Source of the DNA: Symbiodinium kawagutii
Lineage: Eukaryota; Sar; Dinophyceae; Suessiales; Symbiodiniaceae
DNA: 64,000 nt
Assembly (NCBI GenBank): GCA_009767595.1
Contig: VSDK01024297.1
Span: 540,241-604,240 of the forward strand
Direction of reading: 5' to 3'
The notes below the pieces were generated by a model. That model was not told the DNA's origin. It was given only the letters and a program-made list of their open reading frames with translations, and searched no databases. The position numbers and the translations under genes are program-made. Positions 29,928 through 38,274 of this stretch are shown here, in pieces (position 1 is the stretch's first letter; the number at the start of each line of letters is the position of its first letter).

Positions 29928-30030
29928 TATGCCGGTTTCTCAATATAGAGATCCCCAAAATATTCAATATCAACCATGTGTATTAATGCACCTTCTATTG
30001 TTGGTGCTCTGTATTTTGAGAAACCACCAT
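29928..30030. mobile_element. Family B inverted-repeat element
   Basis: ATGCCGGTTTCTCAATATAG at the left, TGTATTTTGAGAAACCACCA at the right. 103 bp. Confidence 0.75.
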
Positions 30031-30411
30031 GGTCACAAACCAACTATCTGAAAGCCATGGGTTCAACGAGTCACTGGTTATAATGTGAACAACCAGGCGT
30101 ACAGGGTACCCCGGCCACCAGGAATGGCAAGAGTAGGAAGCTATCAACAGAAGCTACCTTGGTAGGTCCCCTTGTTTTAGGCTATTCTTAGTCGTGCCAG
30201 GAGGAATATTATGAGTAACAATTGATGACAAGAGTCAATAGCAGCTATCCTGGTGAATGGTAGCTTTGATTTTCTTCTTCATTTATTATGATTGTGAACC
30301 ATCACTACAATCAAGACTCAATCCTTGTCATCCAACTACCAGTTGTTAACAAAAGCACCATACATGGAGAATATGCACGGATATGAACCAACGAGACTAG
30401 TTATATACCGT

Positions 30412-30510
30412 TGTGGTTAGTGGGTTGAATTGGTTTTTCCTTACTAATTATTAACAAATGGTTGGTTGACAAACATCTTTTTCATAGGGGTGGTGAGCAC
30501 CACCAACCAG
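30412..30510 (+). mobile_element. Family C element
   Basis: The left end is diverged (TGTGGTTAGTGGGTTGAATT). The core TCCTTACTAATTATTAACAA, ATGGTTGGTTGACAAACATC and TTTTCATAGGGGTGG and the right end CACCACCAACCAG are typical. Confidence 0.7.
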
Positions 30511-30602
30511 TAATGATCACAATCAACCATTATTACCATATATCACCATGATTAACCATTATTAACCACCAGTGAACCATGGGTGGTTCAACCGCCAACC
30601 AG

Positions 30603-30755
30603 CGTTATTTGTTGCTGACCGTTTCCCTAGGCTGCTGAAGAGCACCCATGACCACACCGTTTCACCGCTGCCAGGCGCCCTACGCACATCGAAAGGATTA
30701 GCCAATGCTTCGCCAGCAAAAGGAAGATGCGCATCGGTGGGGTTCCTGAATCAAA
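30603..30755 (+). CDS. Exon-like island after a C-like end
   Basis: After GGTTCAACCGCCAACCAG the frame LFVADRFPRLLKSTHDHTVS, PLPGALRTSKGLANASPAKG, RCASVGFLNQNDE is open. Basic, GC-rich. The 3' border is not defined; coding character fades before the TCTA repeat at 30780. Only the right end of the C element is recognisable here. Confidence 0.5.
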
Positions 30756-30779
30756 ATGATGAGATGTGCATAAATGAAT

Positions 30780-30953
30780 TTGTCTATCTACCTATCTACC
30801 TATTTGCATCTCTATCTATCTACGAATATATCTTTATTTATTTCTATCTACTCAAAATAATTAGATGTTGATGATATGAATTGGTCTATTTACTTGTCTA
30901 TCCATATTTGTCTATCCGCCTATCTATTTGTTTGTTTGTCAATCTATTTTCCC

Positions 30954-30989
<36 letters not shown>

Positions 30990-30992
30990 AGG
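30780..30992. repeat. (TCTA)n and related microsatellite
   Basis: CTATCTATCTACC and CTATCTATCTATCTATCTTT runs with interruptions over about 210 bp. Confidence 0.9.
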
Positions 30993-31184
30993 ATATTGGC
31001 AGCGAGAACAGCAGTGACCCTAGCAGGCTTGTTGGTTAGCAATAAAGATGATGTTGTTAGGAACAGTTCCTATGTTGTTTATACTGCTGACAACGCTTGT
31101 CATGAAGAATTCCTTTACTATCAAAGCAATGCTGACAGTATTATTACACACAATTTCCTACAAGTCGGATATGACAATATATAG
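30993..31184 (+). CDS. Exon-like open frame with two candidate phases
   Basis: One frame reads LAARTAVTLAGLLVSNKDDV, VRNSSYVVYTADNACHEEFL, YYQSNADSIITHNFLQVGYD and TAG. Another, from ATG at 31048, gives a hydrophobic segment (MLLGTVPMLFILLTTLVMKN) resembling a membrane helix. Both cannot be real. No family is recognised. Confidence 0.4.
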   Translation: MLAARTAVTLAGLLVSNKDDVVRNSSYVVYTADNACHEEFLYYQSNADSIITHNFLQVGYDNI

Positions 31185-31711
31185 TTTTTATATACCTCTT
31201 ACATTGTATTATATATATATACTCTCATTTTGGGGGGTCTCAACAAAACGGGACCCCCCAAAACATTGGCGGCAATCAAGCCAACCGTACCTTTGGGGTT
31301 TGCTATTTTAAGAAACCAACATACAGTGGTCTTTTGACAATATAGTGTTGTTGGTTGTCCCTTATTTTGAACCATAATAATCTCTCTGAAAAAAACATTA
31401 CTGACCAGGGTTAACGCTGGAAAAATCCCCTATGATAACCCACTATACATCATAGTGGGTAGACTATAAACCATAGTGAACAGATTAAAGGTCGACTCAT
31501 CAAAATTGGTTACATCTACTTATCTTCATGATCAGCCATAAAACCGTGAAAATCAATCACATTGTTGTAATTGTTAAAGTCATAGCTGATAATACCACTA
31601 CCCAAGGATTCATCATTAATGATCAATGATAAAATCAATGGTGAATGCAGGTTTTATGATAGGACAATGAACCAATGGTGGTTAATGGCATCCAATGATC
31701 ATTGGTTCATG

Positions 31712-31761
31712 ACGGTCAACACTTTAAGGGACCGTTGCTTCGTGGATGCGCACCGCGTGCG
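31712..31761 (+). CDS. Small exon-like island before an A element
   Basis: VNTLRDRCFVDAHRV is followed by a GTGAAG donor-like site; the A element begins 10 bp further on. Very short, so tentative. Confidence 0.25.
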
Positions 31762-31770
31762 GTGAAGGTG

Positions 31771-31887
31771 ATGGCCATGGGTCAAAACCCTGTATCCCCG
31801 GTTCCCTATCATTAACCATAGTTTTCCCTATCATTGTTGAGTATCATCCCCCATTATTGGTTGGTCAATATTGACCCATAGCCATAT
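31771..31887. mobile_element. Family A inverted-repeat element
   Basis: ATGGCCATGGGTCAAAACCC at the left, ATATTGACCCATAGCCATAT at the right, with GTTCCCTATCATTAACC and TTATTGGTTGGTC inside. Confidence 0.85.
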
Positions 31888-32136
31888 GTTTATATAGCCA
31901 ATCATAGCCAATAGATAGTCTTGGTCATGAAACACATTGTGGATATGATAACGATCATGTGTGTTTTCTATTGTTTTTTGTTGAGCTGTGATCAATTGTG
32001 TTTGTTCATCAATCGGGATTGTCAACCTTACTGCTTGCTTATGAAATGACCAACCACCTTAGAATTTAGAACCCATTTTTTGAAGGATTTTTGTTCAATC
32101 ATTAATCAATTACTTTCAATTCGATAAATAAGTAAA

Positions 32137-32262
32137 ATGCCTTTGCAGTTTTTGAAGCGAGAGGAAATCGTCGGTTTGCAGCTGGAGGTTATTCTGCTTC
32201 ACGCACCGGCTCGGCTCAAGTTGATGTTTATATTTAAAAGCGCTTCCCTATTCCATTTTTGA
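32137..32262 (+). CDS. 41-codon open frame, uncertain strand
   Basis: From ATG: MPLQFLKREEIVGLQLEVIL, LHAPARLKLMFIFKSASLFH F, TGA. Protein-like, but it overlaps the start of the minus-strand open frame at 32234-32425, so at most one is real. Confidence 0.3.
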   Translation: MPLQFLKREEIVGLQLEVILLHAPARLKLMFIFKSASLFHF

Positions 32263-32425
32263 GCCACTTGGTTGCAACAAGGCGCAGATAACAGTTTCCC
32301 ACGGCATAGGAGAGTCGTGGGGAAACTGGTTCTGGCTGTTGCTGTTGCTTTTGCCGGATTGTGCTACTAGCCATTGATCTGGATGAGAGTGGTCGTGATG
32401 GTGATTGTGATTGTGTTGGTGGCAT
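32234..32425 (-). CDS. Exon-like open frame (minus), Ser/Pro/Gln-rich
   Basis: Minus frame: PTQSQSPSRPLSSRSMASST, IRQKQQQQPEPVSPRLSYAV, GNCYLRLVATKWLKNGI. The low-complexity first part becomes well-mixed. It lies 25 nt downstream of the stop of the next minus-strand exon, so it may belong to a different gene. Confidence 0.4.
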   Translation of the reverse strand: MPPTQSQSPSRPLSSRSMASSTIRQKQQQQPEPVSPRLSYAVGNCYLRLVATKWLKNGIGKRF

Positions 32426-32449
32426 AGCCGATCTTTTTTTGTAATTATG

Positions 32450-32649
32450 CTATCGTCCTGTCACTAAAGCATGTTGGCATGTTTTTTCAAGCAACGGAGA
32501 CGGTTCAATCCCACAACAGGGCGAGAGAAACTGGAGATACGATGGTGCCGTTGAATGATGCACCGCAAACATTTCTGGGTTTAAGTCAACGCATGCTGCT
32601 TGTATGTGTTTGATTGTTTCAACAATTTCCAATTCCACTGCATCAAAAA
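32450..32649 (-). CDS. Terminal exon (minus) after a C-like end
   Basis: On the minus strand AATCAACCAACCAG is followed by FDAVELEIVETIKHIQAACV, DLNPEMFAVHHSTAPSYLQF, LSPCCGIEPSPLLEKTCQHA, LVTGR and TAG, 66 full codons. High complexity and natural stop. The preceding CAACCAG matches the family C right end, although the rest of the element is not clear here. No family is recognised. Confidence 0.6.
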
Positions 32650-32906
32650 CTGGTTGGTTGATTGACTAAATGTTTTTGGGGATGCCTTGGGAGTAGTACC
32701 TTTACCATGGATCATATGGAAATAGCATGCTGATGATATGGCCTCGAGGCTGATGATCGCTAGTACCAACAACAAAACAATAGGGATTGTTAACGCCTAC
32801 AAAGTGGATGGGCCAGACCCTATTAAGTTAGCTTACGTGCTTCACAAGGATGACTACCAGGCTAATGGTAGACACAACAACAAGGATTTGACTAGATAGT
32901 TTTAAG

Positions 32907-33242
32907 TTGTTGACAGCTTTAAATACACACAAATATCAAGTAATGAGTACACAAAATAGTCAATACTGGGGCTGATAATCATCAACTTCAACAACAACAA
33001 CAACAACAACAACAACAGCAACAACAACAACAACAACAACAACAGCAACAACAAGAGTCAAAAGAATCACAACAACAGGAGCCGCAGCCTAAAAGATGTT
33101 CATCAACCATTCACCAACCAGTCACCAACCATCAATCAACTGTTAATCAACCAACAATCAACCTACAATCAACCAAACATTCAACCTTCAACCAACCATT
33201 TCCAACCATGAAGCCATCTTTAAGCCAGCTTGAACCATCATG
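32907..33242 (+). other. Open frame with (CAA)n polyglutamine tract
   Basis: A stop-free frame runs from DSFKYTQISSNEYTKIVNTG through a ~20-codon Gln tract ((CAA)n with CAG interruptions, 32995-33055), then ESKESQQQEPQPKRCSS and an NQP/TNH-rich tail to TGA. It has no ATG before the tract. The tail is AACCAT satellite. It may be part of a polyQ exon or chance openness of a stop-poor repeat. Confidence 0.4.
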
Positions 33243-33261
33243 AACCAACCATTTTCACCAA

Positions 33262-33400
33262 TCAGCCTATCAGCGGCAAGCCCAGGACTGTTACAGACCA
33301 TGCTGCGTGTGGTCGTCGCCATCACCACAGCATTTTCCGCGGTGCGGGGGAGAGGGGAGCGTCGGTGGATCCAGGTGCCGGAGAAGCATGGATGGTGGGT
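33262..33400 (+). CDS. Exon-like island, unknown protein
   Basis: The frame LSAASPGLLQTMLRVVVAIT, TAFSAVRGRGERRWIQVPEK, HGWW is GC-rich between AACCAT satellite and AT-rich DNA. A GGTGGGTG donor-like site follows GGATG. A second frame is also open over the same bases. Confidence 0.4.
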
Positions 33401-34130
33401 GAAAATGGGGATAGGTATGATAAAGAAAAAATGGTATGATAATGGTGATAATAGTGGTATGAGATAAATGAGAATTAGTAATAGTTAATGGTATGATAAT
33501 GGTAAATGATCAAACATGGTGGGTAAAAATGCAGATGATTACGATACTTGATGAGAAAAAGTTGGTTAGTACAGAGTGGTACCCTCCTAGTTATACCTTG
33601 GTTTCAAGGGCCATTTAACACACAGATTATCTCTACCATTAGCCTGGTAGCTACCTTAGTTATTACCCAACGGCTATAGCTGATGAAGTTGATCATCCCA
33701 CAGCTGGTAAACTGGATCATAGCCATGGTTCGTAATGAATTACCCTTTTGGGGGTTAATACCATTGATGAATTGGTTACTACAGTGGTACAGAGTGGTAC
33801 CCCCCAGGGATCGCGAACTTTGGCCAGTTCACTTGGGCAAGTACCAGTTGCAGAAGATATAACTATACTTAGGTGGCGAATCTAAACCATTTTGTAACCA
33901 GGGGGTACCACTCTGTAGTTGAATGGAAAATCACCATATTTTCACGGAGAAACCCTACGAAACCATCAACAAGTGGTGGATTTTGCATTGCTATATTAGA
34001 TCAGTAGAGGGTAGTAGTGGATTCATGGGTGGCTGTGAATGGTTGAGTACTGGTGGATTACTGGTTGGTGAATGGTTGACTACTATTGGTTGAGTATTGG
34101 TTGGTGAATGGTTGATCGTTGATTATTGTT

Positions 34131-34229
34131 TAGATGATTTCAACCTGGAGCCTGCTGTTGCGTCCAGTGCAGGCGACTCCTTAGATGATGTGAAGTTGGA
34201 GGTCAAAAAGCATTCAAGGAAATTTTCTG
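34131..34229 (+). CDS. Exon-like island ending at a C element
   Basis: DDFNLEPAVASSAGDSLDDV, KLEVKKHSRKFS plus one base end exactly where GTTGGTGGCTTC of a family C element begins. Strongly coding-like (acidic then basic). Joining it to the bases after the element in the predicted phase gives a further 15 open codons (LFNLKTTVCRHNYS). Confidence 0.5.
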
Positions 34230-34322
34230 GTTGGTGGCTTCAAACATTTTGTTTTAACTGGTAGTTATGAACAAATTGTTGTTTCACTAATACTTTGGAC
34301 AGGGGTTGAAACCACCAACCAG
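34227..34322 (+). mobile_element. Family C element, candidate complete intron
   Basis: CTGGTTGGTGGCTTCAAACA at the left, GGGGTTGAAACCACCAACCA and G at the right. 96 bp. Its GT at 34230 and AG at 34321-34322 would make a 93-nt intron composed only of the element. Confidence 0.8.
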
Positions 34323-35057
34323 GTTTGTTTAATCTGAAAACAACGGTTTGTCGTCACAACTACTCATAATCATGGTGTATTTCTCAAAATTACCAATAAT
34401 GATGGTGCATTACTAAAATTATACTAATATATCAGGACAGTTTATTACTCAACATCACTAATAATGTTGGTCTACTAAAAATGGAAGCTCCAAAAACGGA
34501 TGGTTTAATACTGAACATGATTACCCGACTTGGATGATTTGGGAGTACCCCCAGTGTAAGAAGCCACATTTTTCCTACGGTCAACTATGACCCATGATTT
34601 GATATTAAAACTGTGAGGTATAAGCAAGAATCAAATTCATTAATCATGACCCGTCATTGGTTATATATTAGATGATTAATGACCAATGATTTGTTAAGCA
34701 CCCAGTGTTTGTTTAAACGAGAATCATGATGGCTCACAGGCCCTTAACGGTTCGTAGCGAAACTAATTTACCAAATCACTTGGTCACTGCAGCAGGGGCT
34801 GCTCAGGATGATCATACCACCAAGTGGTTTGTATCAAGGTATGTAACCAGCTAGAAGATGTTCACGGATGCACCATAATCGTTCTTGTTGGTATTGTTAC
34901 TATTCGTTCATGGTCCTGTTGAGATTTTGTATTTTTTTTGCATCATGAAGTAAGAACTGTCAGCACAATAGTTACTGTATTGTGGCAATACTCTCTAGCT
35001 TTCTGAATGGGAGTATTCTCACATACTTAAAACAAATAGTTCCAACTACTTAACAGA

Positions 35058-35297
35058 TCATTGATTGCCTCCCCTACTAGTTTTTTGCCACAATGGTTTA
35101 ACATCAAACTGACCTACACCGGCAGCGTCTCGCGACCCGCCACTATACCAGTCACCAGGCGGCGGAGTGCCAACCGCCCCCCCCCCCCCCCCCCCCCCCC
35201 CCCCCGCCACTATACCAGTCACCAGGCGGCGGAGTGCCAACCCGGCGATGTCTTTCGGCGGATAGAACCACCCGCTGGAAGGGGGGGTCACTAACAT
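35058..35297. other. C29 homopolymer between 38-bp direct repeats, open on both strands
   Basis: A 38-bp segment (35138-35175) is repeated at 35205-35243, separated by 29 C residues (35177-35205). The plus frame contains a proline run, the minus frame a glycine run (ends GWFYPPKDIAGLALRRLVTG and RDAAGVGQFDVKPLWQKTSR). Either strand could carry an exon here. The duplication and C tract may be an assembly or polymerase artefact. Confidence 0.5.
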
Positions 35298-35544
35298 ATA
35301 GCTGGGTGGTTACTTGGTTTGCTGGTTGCTTACTTGGTTGGTTACTTGGTTGGCTACTTGGTTGGTTCCTTGGTTGGCTGGTTGGTGGAGGATTGGTTGA
35401 TATTATGGTCAACGTCAATGATGGTTAGTGATTCTGCGGAAGCTCCAGAGATTGGATGGGAAGCTTTTGGCTGGTGATATTCCATGATGTAAAGTGCACA
35501 ATTCCATCGTAAGCTTTAACTCATGGACACATAGGACCCCAAAA

Positions 35545-35612
35545 GAGGGGACCCCCAAAATGGTCAATACAAAGGATGATTTGGGGGTCCCCTACTTTGA
35601 GAAACCCCCATG
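35545..35612. mobile_element. Family B element, shortened
   Basis: GGGACCCCCAAAATGGTCAA at the left and GGTCCCCTACTTTGAGAAAC at the right. The left TGGTTTCTC end is missing. Confidence 0.55.
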
Positions 35613-36162
35613 CATGGGAGAATGCGTGCAGGCATGATAGGGCCCCCTAAGCAAAGGGTTCTCTCTTATACATGACCTTGTTGAGAGGTGTGGGTTACCA
35701 CCATTTGTGGCTACCGATCTTGTTTCAGTCATTTATGTCGCAGGTTCCACGACGATTGCACCAACGCATATACCACTCTTAATATCTCTGAATGTTTTTT
35801 CAAGTTTAGACATTCTTTGCCAAGGTCATAAATTCAGCTTGGAAACATCCTGGGGGAAGTGGATGGCCCGTGATGTTATTTTGGGTCTTGACTGTTCCAT
35901 CAGATTGAGCAAGGCTCGATGGATGCAGCCATTTCTACTCACTGACTTGATCAACTCAAGAGTGTTTCTTTTGCAATTTCATTATCCACGTTGTGCTTTT
36001 CAATTTCCAGCACTCTCGATTGTTCTCTCAGCTTTGTGGGAAACCACCAGTTGTTATTCTGCAATGTCCAACTAAACACATCTAGCCTAGCTTCACATGT
36101 TGGGCCTGGTATACAAAAACGATTTATTGTTTGCCTTTGACTAGCAGCACTGCCACAGTGCC

Positions 36163-37515
36163 ATGGAAGACTTGAGAATTCGTGCATCGTTGCCAAGCGG
36201 ACGGTGTGAAATTGTATCGGTTTCTCAGTCCGGCACCGTCGGGGACTTGAAAAAAGCTGTGCGAGAGTCTTTGGGTCGACGTTTTCTGAGGCTGGCCACA
36301 CCTGATGGACGGCTTCTGGATGATCCAACCGAATCCCTGGAACTCGTTGGGATGCGAGATGGAGACGAGATCGCCGCTGTTGCGCAGCAACCAAAGATAG
36401 CTACCACGTGGTATGCCTTTGCCTTGTGGTTTGGCGCGGGTGACCAGGTCGTTTGCTGGGGTGATTCAGAGCATGGTGGTGACAGCTCTCGTGTCCAGGA
36501 TCAGTTGAGGAATGTTCAACAGATTTATGCCGCGTTAGGTGGCGCTTTTGCTGCAATCTTGGCTGATGGACGTGTTGTGACCTGGGGTTCTGCAGAGTAT
36601 GGTGGTGACAGCTCGCGAGTCCAGGACCGGTTGAGGAATGTTCAACAGATTTCTGCCACAAGTCAAGCTTTTGCTCCAATTTTGGCTGACAGAAGTGTTG
36701 TGACCTGGGGTTCTGCAGAGTATGGTGGTGACAGCTCGAGAGTCCAGGACCGGTTGAGGAATGTTCAACAGATTTATGCCGCGTTAGGTGGCGCTTTTGC
36801 TGCAATCTTGGCTGACAGAAGTGTTGTAACTTGGGGTTCTTCCTGGTTTGGTGGTGACAGCTCTAGAGTCCAGGACCGGTTGAGGAATGTTCAACAGATT
36901 TATGCCGCGTTAGGTGGCGCTTTTGCTGCAATCTTGGCTGACAGAAGTGTTGTGACCTGGGGTTCCGCAGAGTATGGTGGTGACAGCTTCCGTGTCCAGG
37001 ACCGGTTGAGGAATGTTCAACAGATTTATGCCGCATTAGGTGGTGCTTTTGCTGCAATCTTGGCTGATGGACGTGTTGTAACTTGGGGTTCTTCCTGGTT
37101 TGGTGGTGACAGCTCTAAAGTCCAGGACCAGTTGAGGAATGTTCAACAGATTTCTGCCACAAGTCAAGCTTTTGCTGCAATTTTGGCTGACAGAAGTGTT
37201 GTGACCTGGGGTTCCGCAGAGTATGGTGGTGACAGCTCGAGAGTCCAGCACCAGTTGAGGAATGTTTACCAGATTTCTGCCACAAGCCATGCTTTTGCTG
37301 CAATCTTGGCTGACGGAAGTGTTGTGATCTGGGGTTCGGCAAAGTATGGTGGTGACAACTCTCGTGTCGGGGACCAGTTGAGGAATGTTCAACAGATTTA
37401 TGCCACAAGCCATGCTTTTGCTGCAATCTTAGCCGACGGAGGTGTTGTGACTTGGGGCGATTCAGAGGATGGTGGTGACAGCTCTCGAGTTCAGGATCAG
37501 CTGATCAACATTTAG
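36163..37515 (+). CDS. Ubiquitin-like domain + RCC1-type repeat protein
   Basis: An intronless 450-residue frame from GCCATGG to TAG. Residues 1-77 resemble a ubiquitin-like fold (CEIVSVSQSGTVGDLKKAV, LGRRFLRLATPDGRLLDDPT, LVGMRDGDEIAAVAQQ). From residue 97 follow eight complete repeats and one partial repeat of 41-42 residues with the pattern WG-xx-GGDSSRVQDQLRNVQQI-xx-AFAAILADG-VVTWG. This is the RCC1/UVR8/HERC propeller repeat signature, shortened from the usual ~51 residues. RCC1-type propellers bind proteins or chromatin. Here the role is unknown; the pairing with a ubiquitin-like head is a recurrent dinoflagellate architecture often annotated as HERC-like, but no HECT domain is present. 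Repeats are almost identical in DNA (about 123-126-bp unit), indicating recent expansion or gene conversion. Seven complete blades form a canonical propeller, so the repeat number is plausible for a folded protein. Confidence 0.93.
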   Translation: MEDLRIRASLPSGRCEIVSVSQSGTVGDLKKAVRESLGRRFLRLATPDGRLLDDPTESLELVGMRDGDEIAAVAQQPKIATTWYAFALWFGAGDQVVCWGDSEHGGDSSRVQDQLRNVQQIYAALGGAFAAILADGRVVTWGSAEYGGDSSRVQDRLRNVQQISATSQAFAPILADRSVVTWGSAEYGGDSSRVQDRLRNVQQIYAALGGAFAAILADRSVVTWGSSWFGGDSSRVQDRLRNVQQIYAALGGAFAAILADRSVVTWGSAEYGGDSFRVQDRLRNVQQIYAALGGAFAAILADGRVVTWGSSWFGGDSSKVQDQLRNVQQISATSQAFAAILADRSVVTWGSAEYGGDSSRVQHQLRNVYQISATSHAFAAILADGSVVIWGSAKYGGDNSRVGDQLRNVQQIYATSHAFAAILADGGVVTWGDSEDGGDSSRVQDQLINI

Positions 37516-37640
37516 CACGATTTTGCTGTGGAACGGCTGTTGCTGTAATCTTGTCTGATGGAAGTGATGGATTTGACTTTCAACACTCCACAAAGTGGCA
37601 GTGACAGTTTGAGAAGCCAGAAAAAAATCAATTCCGTGCA
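37516..37640 (+). pseudogene. Decayed RCC1 repeat downstream of the stop
   Basis: Just after the TAG, shifted frames read TAVAVILSDGS and then SGSDSLRSQ, matching AFAAILADGS and GGDSSRVQ of the repeats. The gene therefore once extended at least one repeat further and was shortened by point changes and indels. This also explains why repeat 9 ends abruptly at QLINI. Confidence 0.7.
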
Positions 37641-37711
37641 AGCTTGTGTGCGCGCAAAAAATGTGCCAAAGTGATCTTCACCCGCATTCAGTGCATTCCG
37701 ACACCTTCACC

Positions 37712-37806
37712 TTGATATAAGGGATCCTAAAATTAGTTGGTTTATTAATAAACAATGATTAATACGGGAGGATTTGGGGGGTCCCCTATTTTGAGAAACC
37801 ACCATA
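37712..37806. mobile_element. Family B element
   Basis: The right half is clean (GGGGGGTCCCCTATTTTGAG, AAACCACCATAT). The left end (ATATAAGGGATCCTAAAATT) is diverged. The internal TTGGTTTATTAATAAACAATG is typical. Confidence 0.65.
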
Positions 37807-38056
37807 TGACTGCTTCCTACGGGTACTTGCTGTCCACCAATGCCTGTGTTTTACGATCAAGTGACTATCAAGTGACCATACAGCCATCAGTCCACCATGA
37901 TTGACCGTCAGTTCATCGTGAATTCACCTGAGTCAACCATAATTAATGTCAATAAATCATCAATTACATTCAACTACCATCAATATTTCACCTCAATTTT
38001 TGTTAATCAATCATATTCAATTATCATGATGTTGTTTACTACTCGGGTTTTCTCAG

Positions 38057-38157
38057 TGGCTGATCCTTTGGAGCGATTTGGAGCTGTTCGGGGCATCCCG
38101 TTCTAGCCCTTTGAAGAGGAGCGTTCTGAAACTACCAGGAGTTGTGGAACCAAAAGG
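38057..38157 (+). CDS. Exon-like island ending at a B element
   Basis: After GGGTTTTCTCAG, a good acceptor, WLILWSDLELFGASRSSPLK, RSVLKLPGVVEPKG ends where GTGTTTCTCAAAACAG of a B element begins. A second frame, ADPLERFGAVRGIPF then TAG, is also open for the first half. GC-rich relative to flanks. No family is recognised. Confidence 0.5.
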
Positions 38158-38273
38158 GTGTTTCTCAAAACAGTGAGCCGCGAAAAATGGCTGGTTTATT
38201 ACAATACATGGAATAATCGAAAGCATGATGGGGGGGGTACCTCTAGCATCCTCTAGCTATTAAGAAACCATTA
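38156..38273. mobile_element. Family B element, diverged right end
   Basis: GGGTGTTTCTCAAAACAGTG at the left, CTAGCTATTAAGAAACCATT at the right, with GGCTGGTTTATTACAATACA inside. Confidence 0.65.
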
Positions 38274-38274
38274 G

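Noticed and set aside
36401-37426. Minus-strand open frames (77-134 codons) antisense to the RCC1 gene
   Set aside because: They are periodic shadows of the repeated plus-strand coding sequence.
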